A stretch of 64,000 nucleotides of DNA from Ilex aquifolium (taxonomy: Eukaryota > Streptophyta > Magnoliopsida > Aquifoliales > Aquifoliaceae): assembly GCA_951799425.1 (NCBI GenBank), contig OX637399.1, positions 13,632,501 to 13,696,500 of the forward strand, given 5' to 3'. A program made the position numbers and the translations under genes. Position 1 is the stretch's first letter, and every line of letters starts with the position of its first letter. A model generated the notes under the pieces. The model searched no databases. It was not told the DNA's origin and saw only the letters and a list, made by a program, of their open reading frames with translations. Positions 36,701-47,018 of the stretch are shown here, one piece after another.

Positions 36701-39700
36701 CTTCTTTTTTAATGCATAATAAATTGTTCCATTAAAATGGCCATGATGAAATAGCTATTGTTTTTCTGATACCAATGAAGTTAACTAAAATATGTAAAAT
36801 TCATACTTATTCGAACATGTAAACTTAGAAAATCACTTTCCACATTTGATTAAAAAATACGTAATTATCATATACACCCTTTTTAGATAGGCATATTTTC
36901 AATGAAACTTCCTTCTCCAAAGCATCACTTACACCATTTTTAGTTTATATTTAAACATCACTGACACCTCCTGCCATTAAACCATCGTTTTTAATAAAAA
37001 AGATTCCTCTAAAATACCAAAATTTTTCTTACATAAATCCCAAACAATCTTTCTACATAAAATTTGATTACAATTCGAGTTGATTAAAATTCGTTTTTCT
37101 ACATTTTAAAATTTGAGCTAATTAAATTTTATTTTTTTATGTATTAAAATTCAAGCCTATTAAAATTCGTTTTTTTACATATTAAAATTCGAGTATAATG
37201 AAATATTTTTTTATGTATCAAAATTCGAGCCGGTTAAAATTCAATTTGAGTTAATTAAAATTCAATTTGTGCCGATTAAAAATGAATTTTAATCGGTTCG
37301 AATTGGATTTTGATTGGCTCAAATTTTAATATGTAAAAAATATATTTTTAATCGAATCTAATTTTAATACGTAAAAAATGAATTTTAATTAGCTTGAATC
37401 AAATTTTAATCGGCCCGAATTTTATTACTTAAAAAAATTCAGAAAACAGAGGTGGTCTTAATGAAGATATGTCTATCTAGAGGGGGTGTGAATGAAGTTT
37501 TTTTTAAATATATCATAGACAATTTAGTAAAATTGCATTCTAGTTAACATCATTAATCTGACATGGAGTATCAGTGATATTTCAGATAATAGAAGGGATC
37601 TCATTGAAGATATGTCTATCTAGAGGAGGTGTCAATGATAATTACCCTTAAAAAATAAATTTTTCATGAAAAACAAAAAACAAGGCATGTATTGAAGAAG
37701 ATGTAGGATGTGTTAGGGTTTGATAGATGATGTTGAAAAAGAAGAAGAAGAAGAAGAAGCATAATTGGAGTGAAGGAGACGCTGTCTGTGTATGATGTTC
37801 ACATATGTTGGAACAGTTGCTGAGAGATGCAGAGGTGCGAACATGAGATACAGAGAGAGACGAGTTTTATATTTGGGGTGGGCCTCTTCTAGCAAAATGA
37901 AGTCGTTTTATTAGAAATTTGGTTTAAAAAAAAAAACGAATCATGCGATTCCTACGATTCATATTGAATTGCACGATTCTTGCAATTTCTAGCCAAAAAT
38001 GATTCTATAGTAAGATACGAATTGAATGGGAATTAAATTGAATTGAATCGTAGGAATCAAATCGTGAATTATACAATTTTGATAACATGCTACCTACAAC
38101 TAGTCTTCTCCCTCACATTACCTCCCCTTGCTCATTTCAAAAGAGATCTTTTCTCCTAAGTTGATCGATGGCCAATATATTATTATTCTCCAAACTATTA
38201 ATAATTCCTCAATTTTCCTCAAAATCTTTGACTTTCTAAGTCTGACGTCTCTAAAAACCTCTTTATTCCATACTTTAAAATTTCTCCCCCCGCCCTTCAA
38301 CTTCTTCATAAATTTAATACCCTCCCACCTTTTGCCTTCAGCTTGATCACCAATCGGTAGCACTTATCTCCAAAAGAGTGATGAGTTAACCACAGCCTTA
38401 TACCTAAATGGTATATGCCCCCACTTGATTGGATTGGACTCAAGTAATAGGAAAGTAGTTGGACACCACTCTGGACATAACCTTCTGCAACACATTGGAA
38501 AAAACATCTTCCATTCATTACGAAAAAAGGAACTATTTGTCTGCATTGCAATTGGATAATCTGAGCTCCTACACCGGGTAATTGAGTAGTAGATAATGAG
38601 ATAGCCCTCAATCCTCGCTAACATCTAGAAGAATTAAAATTTCTCATGTAGGTGGTCAACCCTAGAACCCCCAACTTCTCATTTGAGTTCCTAATAACAT
38701 TAAAATCTCCCTCTATGCACCGCCTAGGGCAACACAAGCCAAACGAGTCTTGTAACTCATCCCAAAAAGAAGTTCTAATTCTAGGATGATTTGGACCATA
38801 AATAGAAGTAACCTAGCATGCCCTTGTACCCTTAAACTCAAGTAGGACCTATACAAAAAACGAGCCAAGGACACAATCTACAGTAGTAGCAAATCTAGTA
38901 TCACACATCACAACAATGCCCCCAGAGGACCCACTTGAGGGAAGAAAAACCCAATACTTTAATCTAGACTCCCAAATACTCCTTGCCAAAGCACCATCTA
39001 CTAGTTCTAGTTCATATTCACTTGCATTAGTTGCATGCCCTTGTGTGATGATGTGTGGATTTTGTTGTCCAGCCTTTAAACTTGTGGATGGGTTTTGTCA
39101 AAGAACATGGGTTACCCTGGACCCAGTGTTTATGACTGTATTCGCCCCTTGTTATGCTTTCTAGGATTTTCTTATTAAATCAATGGTTTTCGTATTAGTA
39201 AGCTGTTCTTACTTGTTATCGGCAATACAGCATATTTATGATTGGCAACTTGTTATAACAAACTTATTATGAGTCAGAAGTCTATGAAGTTTATAAGTTG
39301 GAATTATTTGAAAAATCCATTCACATCAAGATGAGTGAAATGTGTTCTTAATCATGCATACTGTAACTAAGTTTTTCCTATATGTGCGACTTTCATCACA
39401 TCACCAGTGATATTCAAACTATGCATCACCTTGTACTTTCCCATCCTTATGTTATTTCATCATGATTCTTACTTTGGGAGCTTAGGAATAGCACCCTTAC
39501 AGTGTAGCATCTGCTTGGTGTGAAAATCTAGTCAATTTTGAATTGTCATCTCATGCTGATTGTATTAAAATGCATGATGGGACACATGTTCTTCATTGCA
39601 TGTGTCATTTGTTAAGGATTTTTGTCTAACTACCACATACGCTTGCCAAATGTCATCTTGCCAAACTGTTAGTCCATTTTAACAGTTGTTACTGCCATTG

Positions 39701-42700
39701 CCCACTTCATGTGTACTAACTTACTGTAGTCGTTGATTGAAATCTAACTCAAGCCAGAACACTTTAATCTTGAAACCTTGGTAATTTAATATGGTTTTAA
39801 AGGCCATTACACGAATCAAAAAGTGTTTTTCGCTTGTACATGTGTTATAACTTGTATGCAGGAGTTCTGCAAACTTGGAACCTTCTATTGGGGGGATTTG
39901 AGTAATATGATTCATAGTCAGCAAATCATTACTTAAACTTGGCCTTAATATTCACATATGATAGTTTTTATACTAAGAAGCACAAATACTTCGATTGGAG
40001 TGACGTATTTGTATCTATTATCAATACTTGTCAATACTCTAGTATATATATCGGATACCTTCCGCACGTATCGAATAATTAACAAAATATTTATTATTGT
40101 TAGATACTTGTTGGATACTGGATACACCTCAAATACACATATCTATAGGGTGGCTACATGCTCCTAATACTTAGTCCGGTGAATTGTGTAGAGTTGAATT
40201 AATCTTTATGCTAAGTGGTCTAGTAGTATAAGTTTGTGCCCAGGGCAAAGTTAGCGATTGGAAGCTTCTTACATACATCCTATAGAGAATTTTTTATTTT
40301 GAGAAGATATGTGGATTCATGCACCCTAGATAGAATGGTGTTGGCCTAAAATTTTGAGAATTTTTTACAACTTGCTTGGACTAAGTAATCATTTTTTATG
40401 GCTCATGTTAAAACCAATGAATTCTATTGCAATTGCATGCTAAGTCAAAGGTGAGAACTCACGAAGAATGACACCTATTCAACTTTAGGATTACATAAGC
40501 ATTGGATTTAAAACACCATTGTGCAGTGCCTATGTGGCTATGTCACACCAATATAAAATGTTTTAGTTTGGGATATGTTTTATCTCCTAATTCCTCAAAT
40601 CCTAGTATTATAACAATACACACACACACACACACACACACATAACAAGATAGACATATCTTGGCCATATCGTATTATACTTTTTAAGATTTTACCGTAT
40701 CGTGTTGTATTCATATCCCGTATCCGTGCTTTCTAGGTTTTATAGTAATCTGTCCTATTTCAGCTAGGTCTAAAGTTAATTGTTTTTAGTTGAATATAGA
40801 GCACTTGAAACCCTGTGTATGTGCCTATGTGGTTTAATTGTTGAAACCATTTTTCTCTTTTTTGAAATATAGGATGGTGCAAATTTTTTGACCTTATGGG
40901 TTCGTTTGGTTAGGAAGAAAAAAATGATAGAAAGTGAAAATGACAGAAAGTGAAGTGAAAGAAAAGAAAATTATAGAAAATATATTTTCATGAATGTATT
41001 TGATTAGAATGAAAAATTTGGAAAAGTTTTAAAACAATTTCATTATATTGTTTGAAAGAAAGTAAAGTCAAAAGAATTTTTTTGCAATTGTCTAAATTAC
41101 CCTTAATTATATTAAATCGGTCTAAAAAAGAAAAAAAAAATGTAATTACAATTGAAAGTTAAAAAATTTTAAAAAATTGGCACGAAACCTAATTCTAAGA
41201 TAGTCACCAACACAAAGGTCTTTGGGCCAAATTATGTGATTAATTAAATTCATACCAAATTTTTTTAAAATTAATAACCAATAGAATATTTTAAGAAAAA
41301 TAAGGGTAAAATGGGAAGTTAGTTATAGATCACAACTTTCTTGCATTTCCTTGTGTTTTTTACAAGAAAAAAAAGTTAGCTATTTGTGAGAAAATTCAAA
41401 GATGAAAGAAAATTATTTTTTCTATCATTTTCATGCTAACCAAACACATGGAAATTTTAAAAAATTTATCTTTCTTGCACTTTCTACCATTCTCTCGCTA
41501 AACAAACGAACCCTATGAGAAACTTTTCTTGTGTTTTTTCTGTAATATTTGAGGATTTGTTTGCCGATTTGGTGACTATGCAATTCGAAAGTCATTTTTT
41601 TTTTATTACTGCAGGCTGGAGTGTCTGGTTCTTTGACAGATCCTGCCCAACTGCCAAGGGATATTGATCTGTCCCCTGGGCAACCATTAGCTTCCAATCA
41701 ACCTTCTGGCAGCCTGGGTGTCATCGGTCGACGGAGTGTTTCTGACCTCGGTGCTATTGGTGATAACCTTGGTGGAACAACTGTGAATTCTGCGGGAATT
41801 CATGATCAGTTATATAATTTACAGATGCTTGAGGCTGCTTTCTATAAACTTCCCCAACCCAAAGACTCGGAACGTGCAAGGAATTATACTCCAGTATGAA
41901 AGTCCTTTGATCTGTAACTTGTCACTCCACTTGTATAAATTCAATTTTATTTATCATTTTTTTGGCTCCTTGCAGAGGCACCCTGCTGTAACCCCTCCAA
42001 GCTATCCTCAAGTACAGGCACCCATTGTTAACAATCCTGCCTTCTGGGAACGTCTTGGAGCCGATAATTATGGCACAGATAGTCTATTCTTTTCATTTTA
42101 CTACCAACAGGTTTTTGAGTTTTCTGTTAGTTTTCTTTTTTTGTATTGCAACATAATTGTAGTGGCATAATGTCCAAGATCTTGTCTCAATTCATTGTGT
42201 CTGTAGAATACCTATCAGCAATATCTGGCCGCTAAAGAGTTGAAGAAGCAATCGTGGAGATACCATAAGAAATTTAATACATGGTTTCAACGGCATGAGG
42301 AGCCAAAAGTTGCCACTGATGATTTTGAACAGGGGACGTATGTATACTTCGACTTCCACATTGACGAGCCACCAAATGGATGGTATGCTTTCTCGACAAA
42401 TTTGATTACACTATCTGCACATATTGTTTGATAGGTCTTGATTGAAACTTTGCCGCATTATTTTAGATGTCTGATTTGTCTTCTTATCTGAGTTTCCTAG
42501 ATAACTATAGTGCCCTATTTTTTTTTTCTTCTGGTTTGGTATATGGCCACTCATCATCTTAACACCATTGATTCAGCTGACCTAGACGTGTAAAGATGCT
42601 GTTCTTCAATTTGCTTGAATTTTGAGGGTAACAAAGTTCAATAGTCACTTTTGGGTGTCTGTTGGCCTTTGTTTGCTATTCCCTCGTCTTTGTGTTGTTA

Positions 42701-42922
42701 TTCAAAGCTCACATAGACGAAGAAATATGTTTTTCCTCAACTTGCCAGGCTTTCATAATTCTGTATTCTTACTCCTCTGCAGCATCGTCGTAGATTTTTA
42801 TATACGGATGTTTAATTGAGATGAGTACAATGGGCACTTTTGGGTTTATGTTGGCCTTTGTTTGCTACTCCCTTGTCTGTGCTGTTTTTCCCAGTTAACT
42901 ATATTGAGATCTAAAAACAAGG

Positions 42923-42953
<31 letters not shown>

Positions 42954-44665
42954 AGCACACACCCCCCGGAATTTCTGTTAATGATGTCCTGGATTATGAA
43001 TTTTTGTTAGTGTAATAAATCTTGATAATTGTCTATTGATGGCCTATTTTCATATGTACGTCTGTTGATGTGGTCCTTATCTAGTATGGTCTCCAATAAT
43101 GAGGTTGGGAGAGGTGCTTTGTGTACACACCCAACTTTTTAAGTTGCTTGCATGAATGGCTGCTCTTAGATTCAAACCTACAGTACTCAGCAGGTCTCAA
43201 GTGAGGAATCCCTTGGATTATTTTAACAGGACACTTTGGCTCAGTAGCTCAGATTCATATGTATTGTCTCTCGATTGTTAGCTCCAAATTTTGTCCGTGA
43301 TAAAATCTTTAAATTTTGTTTGAATTTAAGGCTGATTAGATTTTGCGAATTTTATTTGGAATTTGTAAGTATCGGGTTAAATGTAATGGTGTTGTAGCAA
43401 TTGCCTGATTGGATAAGACAAATCCATTTTCGAAACCTGTAATTAAGATTATGGTTCTTATGACAACCAAGAATGTTTTTTAGTCCAAAGGGAAGTGTCC
43501 TTGGTAGGTAATAGTGTTAAAATAGATTATCTTATTAAGGATGTTTATGGTCTGAATTATATAAATTTTATTCAATTTTTTGTGCCATGGGTATTTTGGT
43601 GATTTCTGTACTTGTTGGACTTGGGCTATAGTTGTAGCCCATGGGTTATAAGATGTGGTCATGTTATGTTTCTTTAGATTGCCCAACCCATGGGAGGGAT
43701 ATTGAGATTCTTCTCTCTTTTCCTATTCTTTTGTCCTCCTCCAAGTTTTGGGAGTACTAAAAGGCTAACCCCTTATCTGATTTGCCTTTATCCCCCCTAT
43801 TAACCTTTTCTTGCCCAATCACTCCCCTCCAAATACTTGACCTCGGGCCCTAGATGGGTCAAATAAAAGAAAACAGTACTATTCACTACAATGTTTAAGT
43901 GCCTGAACAGTCCCAACAACTGTTTTTGTGTTGTTTGTTGACAACCCTGAATGGACACCCAGTCCTTTAGGAAGCTATGAACCACACCACAAGCCACAAT
44001 CTGCTCCTACAGAACCCTCTCTTCTGTGATCCATTTGACAATTTGTAACATCTTTTTAGTAGGAGGGTTCTTCCCATGCTTCTCTGACATCAGGTAAAGG
44101 TTTGGATGCCATGTAAGGCTCTGATTTGCGAGGTTTTTACTATGTTCAATGGCCAAAGTTATCATTTTATTCTAAGCATTAGAGCTACATTGGATCAGAT
44201 GATTTCAAAAATTGAAGGTGCCAGTCAAGTTTTTGTGATGTGACAGATTAGCACACGCCTTTAGCAGTTTCTTAGATGTCCAAGGTAGGCTTGAAGGATC
44301 TGAATCATTAGAAACCACATGATTGTTATTGCCATTGTTTGAAAATCAGGTCTGTTTGTAGTGCATGGGGGTCATAATCTCCCTGTTCTTGTCATACATT
44401 TTCTTAGATCCTAGGCAGTAAGGCACTTGATAACTGTTGAGTTCTTTGTATGTTCATTTTCTTTGACTATAATACATATCATTTTTTTTTAACCATATTG
44501 ACTTGTGTTTTAAATATGGCACTAAGGAATTGTTTTCTTGAATAGACAAATTTTACACATGTCAGACTTTTAATAAAATGCCAATACTTTTTTCTCAGGT
44601 GCCAGAGAATCAAGACCGAATTCAAGTTCGAATACAACTATCTCGAAGATGAACTTATGGTATAA
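18619..44665 (+). CDS. NOT3: CCR4-NOT complex subunit 3 (NOT3-like), C-terminal half, seven exons
   Basis: NOT3 is a scaffold subunit of the CCR4-NOT complex, which shortens mRNA poly(A) tails and represses translation and transcription. Its C-terminal NOT box (NOT2/3/5 domain) pairs with NOT2 and docks on NOT1. Exons 18619-18774, 32264-32426, 32835-32980, 41615-41893, 41976-42110, 42207-42382 and 44599-44665 join in one frame to 373 residues; every intron is GT-AG, with phases 0,1,0,0,0,2. A Gln-rich linker ([13 protein letters not shown]) leads to the NOT box (about residues 230-370), with [40 protein letters not shown] and the ending [21 protein letters not shown] and [11 protein letters not shown] favour NOT3 over NOT2. 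The N-terminal coiled-coil half (about 500 residues in the family) is not in the window. It may lie upstream, or this may be a 5'-truncated paralogue. The visible exons show no lesion. Confidence 0.9.
18827..19162. mobile_element. MITE, hAT-like, copy 1
   Basis: This 336-bp element has inverted ends that begin caaggatcaaaat and is rich in 'gtttcgaaac' motifs. It is flanked by a perfect 8-bp target duplication, cttgcata (18819-18826 and 19163-19170). An 8-bp duplication points to hAT-type transposition. It has no coding capacity and lies in NOT3 intron 1, 52 bp after exon a. Confidence 0.88.
19171..19579. other. NOT3 intron sequence, nothing recognised
   Basis: AT-rich intronic sequence. No repeat or gene can be delimited. 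Confidence 0.5.
19580..22700 (-). mobile_element. LTR-retroelement relic with a 'putative plant transposon protein' ORF, split by a hAT element
   Basis: Fossil, minus strand. An ORF piece at 22512-22174 (with a '[22 protein letters not shown]' pattern followed by a 'LPSKLL' end) resembles the plant transposon protein domain found in several LTR elements. At 19769-19800 the minus strand carries a purine-rich tract (with 'ccaaagggagacattg'), directly followed by what looks like the start of a 3' LTR (outer end about 19580, inner end 19768). That arrangement resembles SIRE-type copia elements. A hAT element (20951-22127) sits inside it. Broken, old, and without RT or integrase. Confidence 0.5.
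20951..22127. mobile_element. Non-autonomous hAT element carrying simple-repeat arms
   Basis: The 1,177-bp element has left end tatgggtggcaa and right end (reverse complement) tagaggtgacaa, typical hAT termini. The 8-bp flanks match at 6 of 8 positions (cttcggag at 20943-20950, ctttgaag at 22128-22135). Inside are a CCA/CAC-rich tract (21145-21330) and a GGT/GAT-rich tract (21790-21930) in opposite sense. The open frames in these tracts (for example 21138-21368) are just the triplet repeats. No transposase is seen. Confidence 0.72.
22852..23195. mobile_element. MITE, hAT-like, copy 2
   Basis: Same family as 18827-19162. The left end is caaggatcaaaatttcg and the right end reads gatcaatg. The flanking 8-mers gctaggac (22844-22851) and gttagaac (23196-23203) match at 6 of 8 positions, so this copy looks older than copy 1. 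Confidence 0.82.
23858..24152. mobile_element. MITE, hAT-like, copy 3, cut by a tandem-duplication breakpoint
   Basis: The left end caaggatcaaaaa is at 23858 and a degenerate right end, tttcttg, at 24152. The flanking 8-mers gatggtgg and aatggtcg match at 6 of 8 positions. The 1,194-bp tandem duplication starts 19 bp inside this element, so the second unit (25071-25346) carries the same MITE without its left end. Confidence 0.7.
23877..26264 (+). repeat. Perfect tandem duplication, 2 x 1,194 bp
   Basis: Unit 1 is 23877-25070 and unit 2 is 25071-26264. I found no difference between them in the lines I compared side by side, including all open frames (24036 and 25230; 24399 and 25593). The three bases before unit 1 (att, 23874-23876) equal the last three bases of each unit, a 3-bp microhomology at the junction. 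The unit contains most of a MITE and otherwise unassigned intron DNA. It lies in NOT3 intron 1. Confidence 0.95.
26265..26828. other. NOT3 intron sequence, nothing recognised
   Basis: No gene or delimited repeat is recognised between the tandem duplication and the copia element. Confidence 0.5.
26834..27013 (-). repeat. 3' LTR of the copia element
   Basis: About 180 bp, ending aacataaca on the plus strand and sharing most bases with 31483-31663. The flanking target duplicate agaag is at 26829-26833. Confidence 0.85.
31483..31663 (-). repeat. 5' LTR of the copia element
   Basis: The partner of 26834-27013. The target duplicate agaag follows at 31664-31668, and the primer-binding region lies at its inner edge. 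Confidence 0.85.
31669..32263. repeat. Intron tail with microsatellites and a C-rich run
   Basis: (CT)n at about 31783-31798 is followed by a long TA/TG-rich microsatellite to about 31896, and a C-rich run lies at about 32012-32040. The rest up to the exon b acceptor is ordinary intron sequence. Confidence 0.75.
32264..32426 (+). CDS. NOT3: NOT3 exon b
   Basis: The acceptor is gtgttcag|TT and the donor GCTG|gtagta; the exon ends in phase 1. It encodes [19 protein letters not shown] and onward to STGSKDA, a Ser/Gln-rich linker that follows exon a directly in NOT3 proteins. A 13,489-bp TE-filled intron separates it from exon a. Confidence 0.88.
32427..32834 (+). other. NOT3: NOT3 intron 2
   Basis: A 408-bp GT-AG intron with no recognisable insertion. 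Its size is normal for plants, unlike its two neighbours. Confidence 0.8.
32835..32980 (+). CDS. NOT3: NOT3 exon c
   Basis: The acceptor is gatccag|AG and the donor CCA|gtatgt. It completes a split codon from exon b and encodes [13 protein letters not shown], then an acidic stretch and [20 protein letters not shown], a conserved linker segment of plant NOT3. Confidence 0.88.
32981..33515. other. Start of NOT3 intron 3, nothing recognised
   Basis: AT-rich intron sequence up to the copia LTR. No gene or repeat is delimited. Confidence 0.5.
33516..35984 (-). mobile_element. Ty1/copia relic with 3' LTR only
   Basis: Fossil, minus strand, in NOT3 intron 3. The 3' LTR is 33516-33675 (160 bp, TG...CA), and a purine-rich tract (ttgagggagag on the minus strand) sits directly inside it. 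RNase H remains cover about 34137-33690 ([31 protein letters not shown]), RT remains about 35300-34640, and integrase C-terminal remains about 35980-35600. No second LTR or target duplication is seen. The relic runs straight into LINE B at about 35985, so its 5' half was lost or never carried over. Heavily broken. Confidence 0.8.
36480..38088. mobile_element. Mutator-like non-autonomous element nested in LINE B
   Basis: Ends carry the inverted repeat gttatcaaaa (36481-36490) and ttttgataac (38077-38086), with weaker similarity further in. The flanks ctgtctaac (36469-36477) and ctacctaca (38090-38098) both align to the single site ctgcctcca in the LINE A homologue, so the insertion made a ~9-bp target duplication, as Mutator-like elements do. 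About 0.8 kb is its own sequence; the rest is the nested fold-back element. No transposase was recognised. Confidence 0.6.
36859..37647. mobile_element. Fold-back (Mutator-like) element nested in the previous one
   Basis: A 789-bp element with a perfect 9-bp target duplication, ttaaaaaat (36850-36858 and 37648-37656). Its arms are inverted: 'gtaattatca...acaccc' at the left, 'ggtgt...tgataattaccc' at the right, with 'agataggcat' pairing with 'atgtctatct' further in. The middle (about 37060-37440) is a palindromic AT-rich array of 'attaaaattcgag' motifs. No coding capacity. Confidence 0.78.
39006..40897. repeat. NOT3 intron sequence with an (AC)n microsatellite
   Basis: An (AC)n run is at 40619-40642. 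'gtatcggatac'-like patches near 40000-40150 and 40660-40730 hint at an old degenerate MITE whose ends cannot be fixed. Nothing else is recognised. Confidence 0.5.
40898..41513. mobile_element. MITE just upstream of NOT3 exon d
   Basis: This 616-bp AT-rich element has inverted ends gggttcgtttggttag (left) and gggttcgtttgtttag (right, reverse complement). The flanks share tat (40895-40897 and 41514-41516), a 2-3 bp duplication that suggests Tc1/mariner or PIF/Harbinger rather than hAT. It ends 101 bp before the exon d start. No coding capacity. Confidence 0.75.
41615..41893 (+). CDS. NOT3: NOT3 exon d
   Basis: The acceptor is actgcag|GC and the donor CCA|gtatga. The 93 codons include [18 protein letters not shown] and [20 protein letters not shown], the helical lead-in to the NOT box. 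An 8,634-bp TE-filled intron separates it from exon c. Confidence 0.9.
41976..42110 (+). CDS. NOT3: NOT3 exon e (start of NOT box)
   Basis: The acceptor is cttgcag|AG and the donor CAG|gttttt. The 45 codons include [30 protein letters not shown] and FYYQQ, conserved NOT box features. The intron before it is only 82 bp. Confidence 0.92.
42207..42382 (+). CDS. NOT3: NOT3 exon f (NOT box core)
   Basis: The acceptor is tctgtag|AA and the donor GGATG|gtatgc, ending in phase 2. It encodes [19 protein letters not shown], then [13 protein letters not shown] and [11 protein letters not shown], the most conserved block of the family. The intron before it is 96 bp. Confidence 0.93.
42383..44598 (+). 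other. NOT3: NOT3 intron 6
   Basis: A 2,216-bp intron with a short (CT)n(CA)n microsatellite at about 42926-42960. No TE with clear ends is seen; the small open frames have no family features. Confidence 0.7.
44599..44665 (+). CDS. NOT3: NOT3 last coding exon
   Basis: The acceptor is tttctcag|GT. It completes the Trp codon and encodes [21 protein letters not shown] followed by TAA (44663-44665). The ending YLEDEL-hydrophobic-V is the normal plant NOT3 C-terminus, so the stop is natural. A possible donor (GTAAAT at 44671) suggests the 3' UTR may be spliced. Confidence 0.92.
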
Positions 44666-46966
44666 CATAGGTAAATAGTCTCTCAACATTGATTGTTTAA
44701 GCAGATGGACACTTGCCATTTTTCAACAATCCGACCAGGAATCCTGCAGCATTGATGACTCTTTAAATTTTTGTTCGTGTCATGGTAACTGTTGAAGTTT
44801 ACTATAGCCTTCTGGATTGTGATTTCAGATTTTAAAAAAAGGTTCTTGAATTTGAATTATTTGTTTTAAAATTAAACAGTTTTAATAGTTTTCCTCAGTT
44901 CCATGAAGATTGTTTTGTTTTTGGGTGAAATACATGGATGAGCTGTGAGCAGTATGAATATTACAAAAATCACTCATTGAGACATCGACTCTCGATGTTG
45001 ATTAGCGTCATCTCGCATTTAGGCGTGATTTACCCGCCTTACCTGTTATATTTCTCTTTACCCAGCCAGGAGACTGTTTATGTATGCACTTGAATGTAAG
45101 GGGTTTCACCACCTTAGAACGCATTGCAAAACCAACAGGGTGGTGGCTACAGGTACTAATCACGAGTGTTAATTCCTTTCTGGAACTAAAAGTCCATACT
45201 TATTATTGGAACAAAATTATTTTGCATCCTGATGTACCTCTCTCTCTCTCTCCAACAAAATTCGCAAGCAAGAGTGGAATGGAAGACAGTCTTCCACTTT
45301 TTAAGTTCTATTTTATACTTGGTCCTAAAATTGCTACTTGTCACTTTCCTATTAGTTGGAAATCTCCAATGCCCAATCAAAATGCCTCATGTGTCTTGGT
45401 AAATAAAATTGGTTAAATTGCCTTTTAATTATATTATGGGTCCCATGAATAAATCTCAGTTGTTGGAATTTTAATCGTGTATCCTTAATTTATCTCGTAA
45501 TACATGAAAAATTGACTGTTTTGGAATTCAACGAAAATTGATTACCTAACTTAATTTGGCAATGTAAATTCAACTGTGAGGTTTGTTTCATCATTTGAGT
45601 TATATAAAAATTTAGGTTTTTAACTTGTTTTTAAACGAATTAATAACCATATTATCCCTTTAATTAAGTCATCAAGTGTCCAAGAATAGTACTTATTTTC
45701 TCTTATTTGCTTGTGGATTGTGGGAAGGCTTGATTGACAGCTATAAACACATTTTAGTGCACTTTGCTTAGGAAGCATTTCAATCAATATCATGATATAC
45801 AAAGATACGGTAACTTAATTGCAGTAATAGCCTTACCAAGAGAATTCTTGCTGTATTTGTATTTTTTTTTCTACGAATTACAGCCTTAAAATATAATTGT
45901 GGCTACAGCAAGAAAGGTTAATGGTGATAAACACAAAAGAGCATCAACCTCCTACTGGAAACAGAAACTTATGTCTTATTCTTATGAATTTGCTCTATTA
46001 AGTTGAAAATCTCAATGTGTTCATGGTTTTTCAAAAAGAAACTCCTAGATGATAAATTTTGCTTTGTGTGTGTTTTGTTAACGCAAGTTGGTTACAAAGG
46101 ATTAGTAAAATTTCAAGTGTCAACATCCTTATTAGTTAGGTATGTACTATTGCTTGTTAATACTATAGGATCGGACAGAGCATTGGAACCGCAAACTTGT
46201 AGTTCTTCCTTATCTTGGAGGTGATAATCTGGGTAAAACGTATGATCTGATGCTCTCGAGGGCCTTCTTAGAATGATATATTGTAAGTTCTTATCTAATT
46301 AACAATTCTAGAATGATTATTGATTATGTGGTATTTTGTTTGTGTCAACTTACCGTTTCCTTAATTCTTTTCAGCGAACATTGAAGCAAAATCTAATGAC
46401 TCACGAAAGTTATGATGTTTTCGGTAACTATCCCAAGCCCATATCCCACCTTTGTTCGCATCTCAATATTTGAAGAATATAGTTATTAAGCTTCAATGGG
46501 GCTTAAATTACTTCTACCCTACAAAATGTCCAAATCGTAGTGATGAAAATCTTCCACCCTTTTATCGTAGGCATGTGACTATTTGTTTAGGTTTGGGAGA
46601 AAAGAAGCAAAGAGGGAATATTTTATTTGATTGCCTTGCTCTAGGAATGTTTTAATGATCCAATGCAGACTTTGTGACCCCTGGATTGACCGGTTGCATC
46701 ACTTATATGCCTTCAAACTTGTGCACTGTTTTACTTTAACATTAGAGATCATCTTTGCTAAAATTAATTTCAAAATAAAGAAAGAACTTAGAATCTTTCA
46801 AATGCACTCTACTAATTTCTAACTTCTTTTACTAAATCATGGATAAAAAATTATTCCCTTACTACATGTAGACACGAAAAGGATTGTTTTTCATTTGTGA
46901 TTTTTTTCACTCTCCTATAAATACGAGGCTTGAGTAAGTTTGGATATACGCTTCACATTTTTAAGA

Positions 46967-47018
<52 letters not shown>

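Larger units (their letters stand above)
35985..39005 (-). mobile_element. LINE B: L1-type fragment, same family as LINE A, interrupted by a DNA transposon
   Basis: The minus strand shows the same order as LINE A ORF2. Endonuclease homology runs from about 39005 to 38120 (a '[24 protein letters not shown]' pattern at the catalytic end, like LINE A 8150-8090), followed by RT-side sequence at 36470-35985 (similar to LINE A 7700-7290). A 1.6-kb DNA element (36480-38088) sits at the point matching LINE A about 7750. ORF1, the 5' end and the RT catalytic core and 3' end are missing. Many frame breaks. A ~40-bp piece near 36045-36110 is repeated in tandem. Confidence 0.8.

Noticed and set aside
45084-45416. 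110-residue open frame downstream of NOT3
   Set aside because: No domain, no supporting exon structure and AT-rich composition like the flanks; it is probably in the NOT3 3' region or intergenic.
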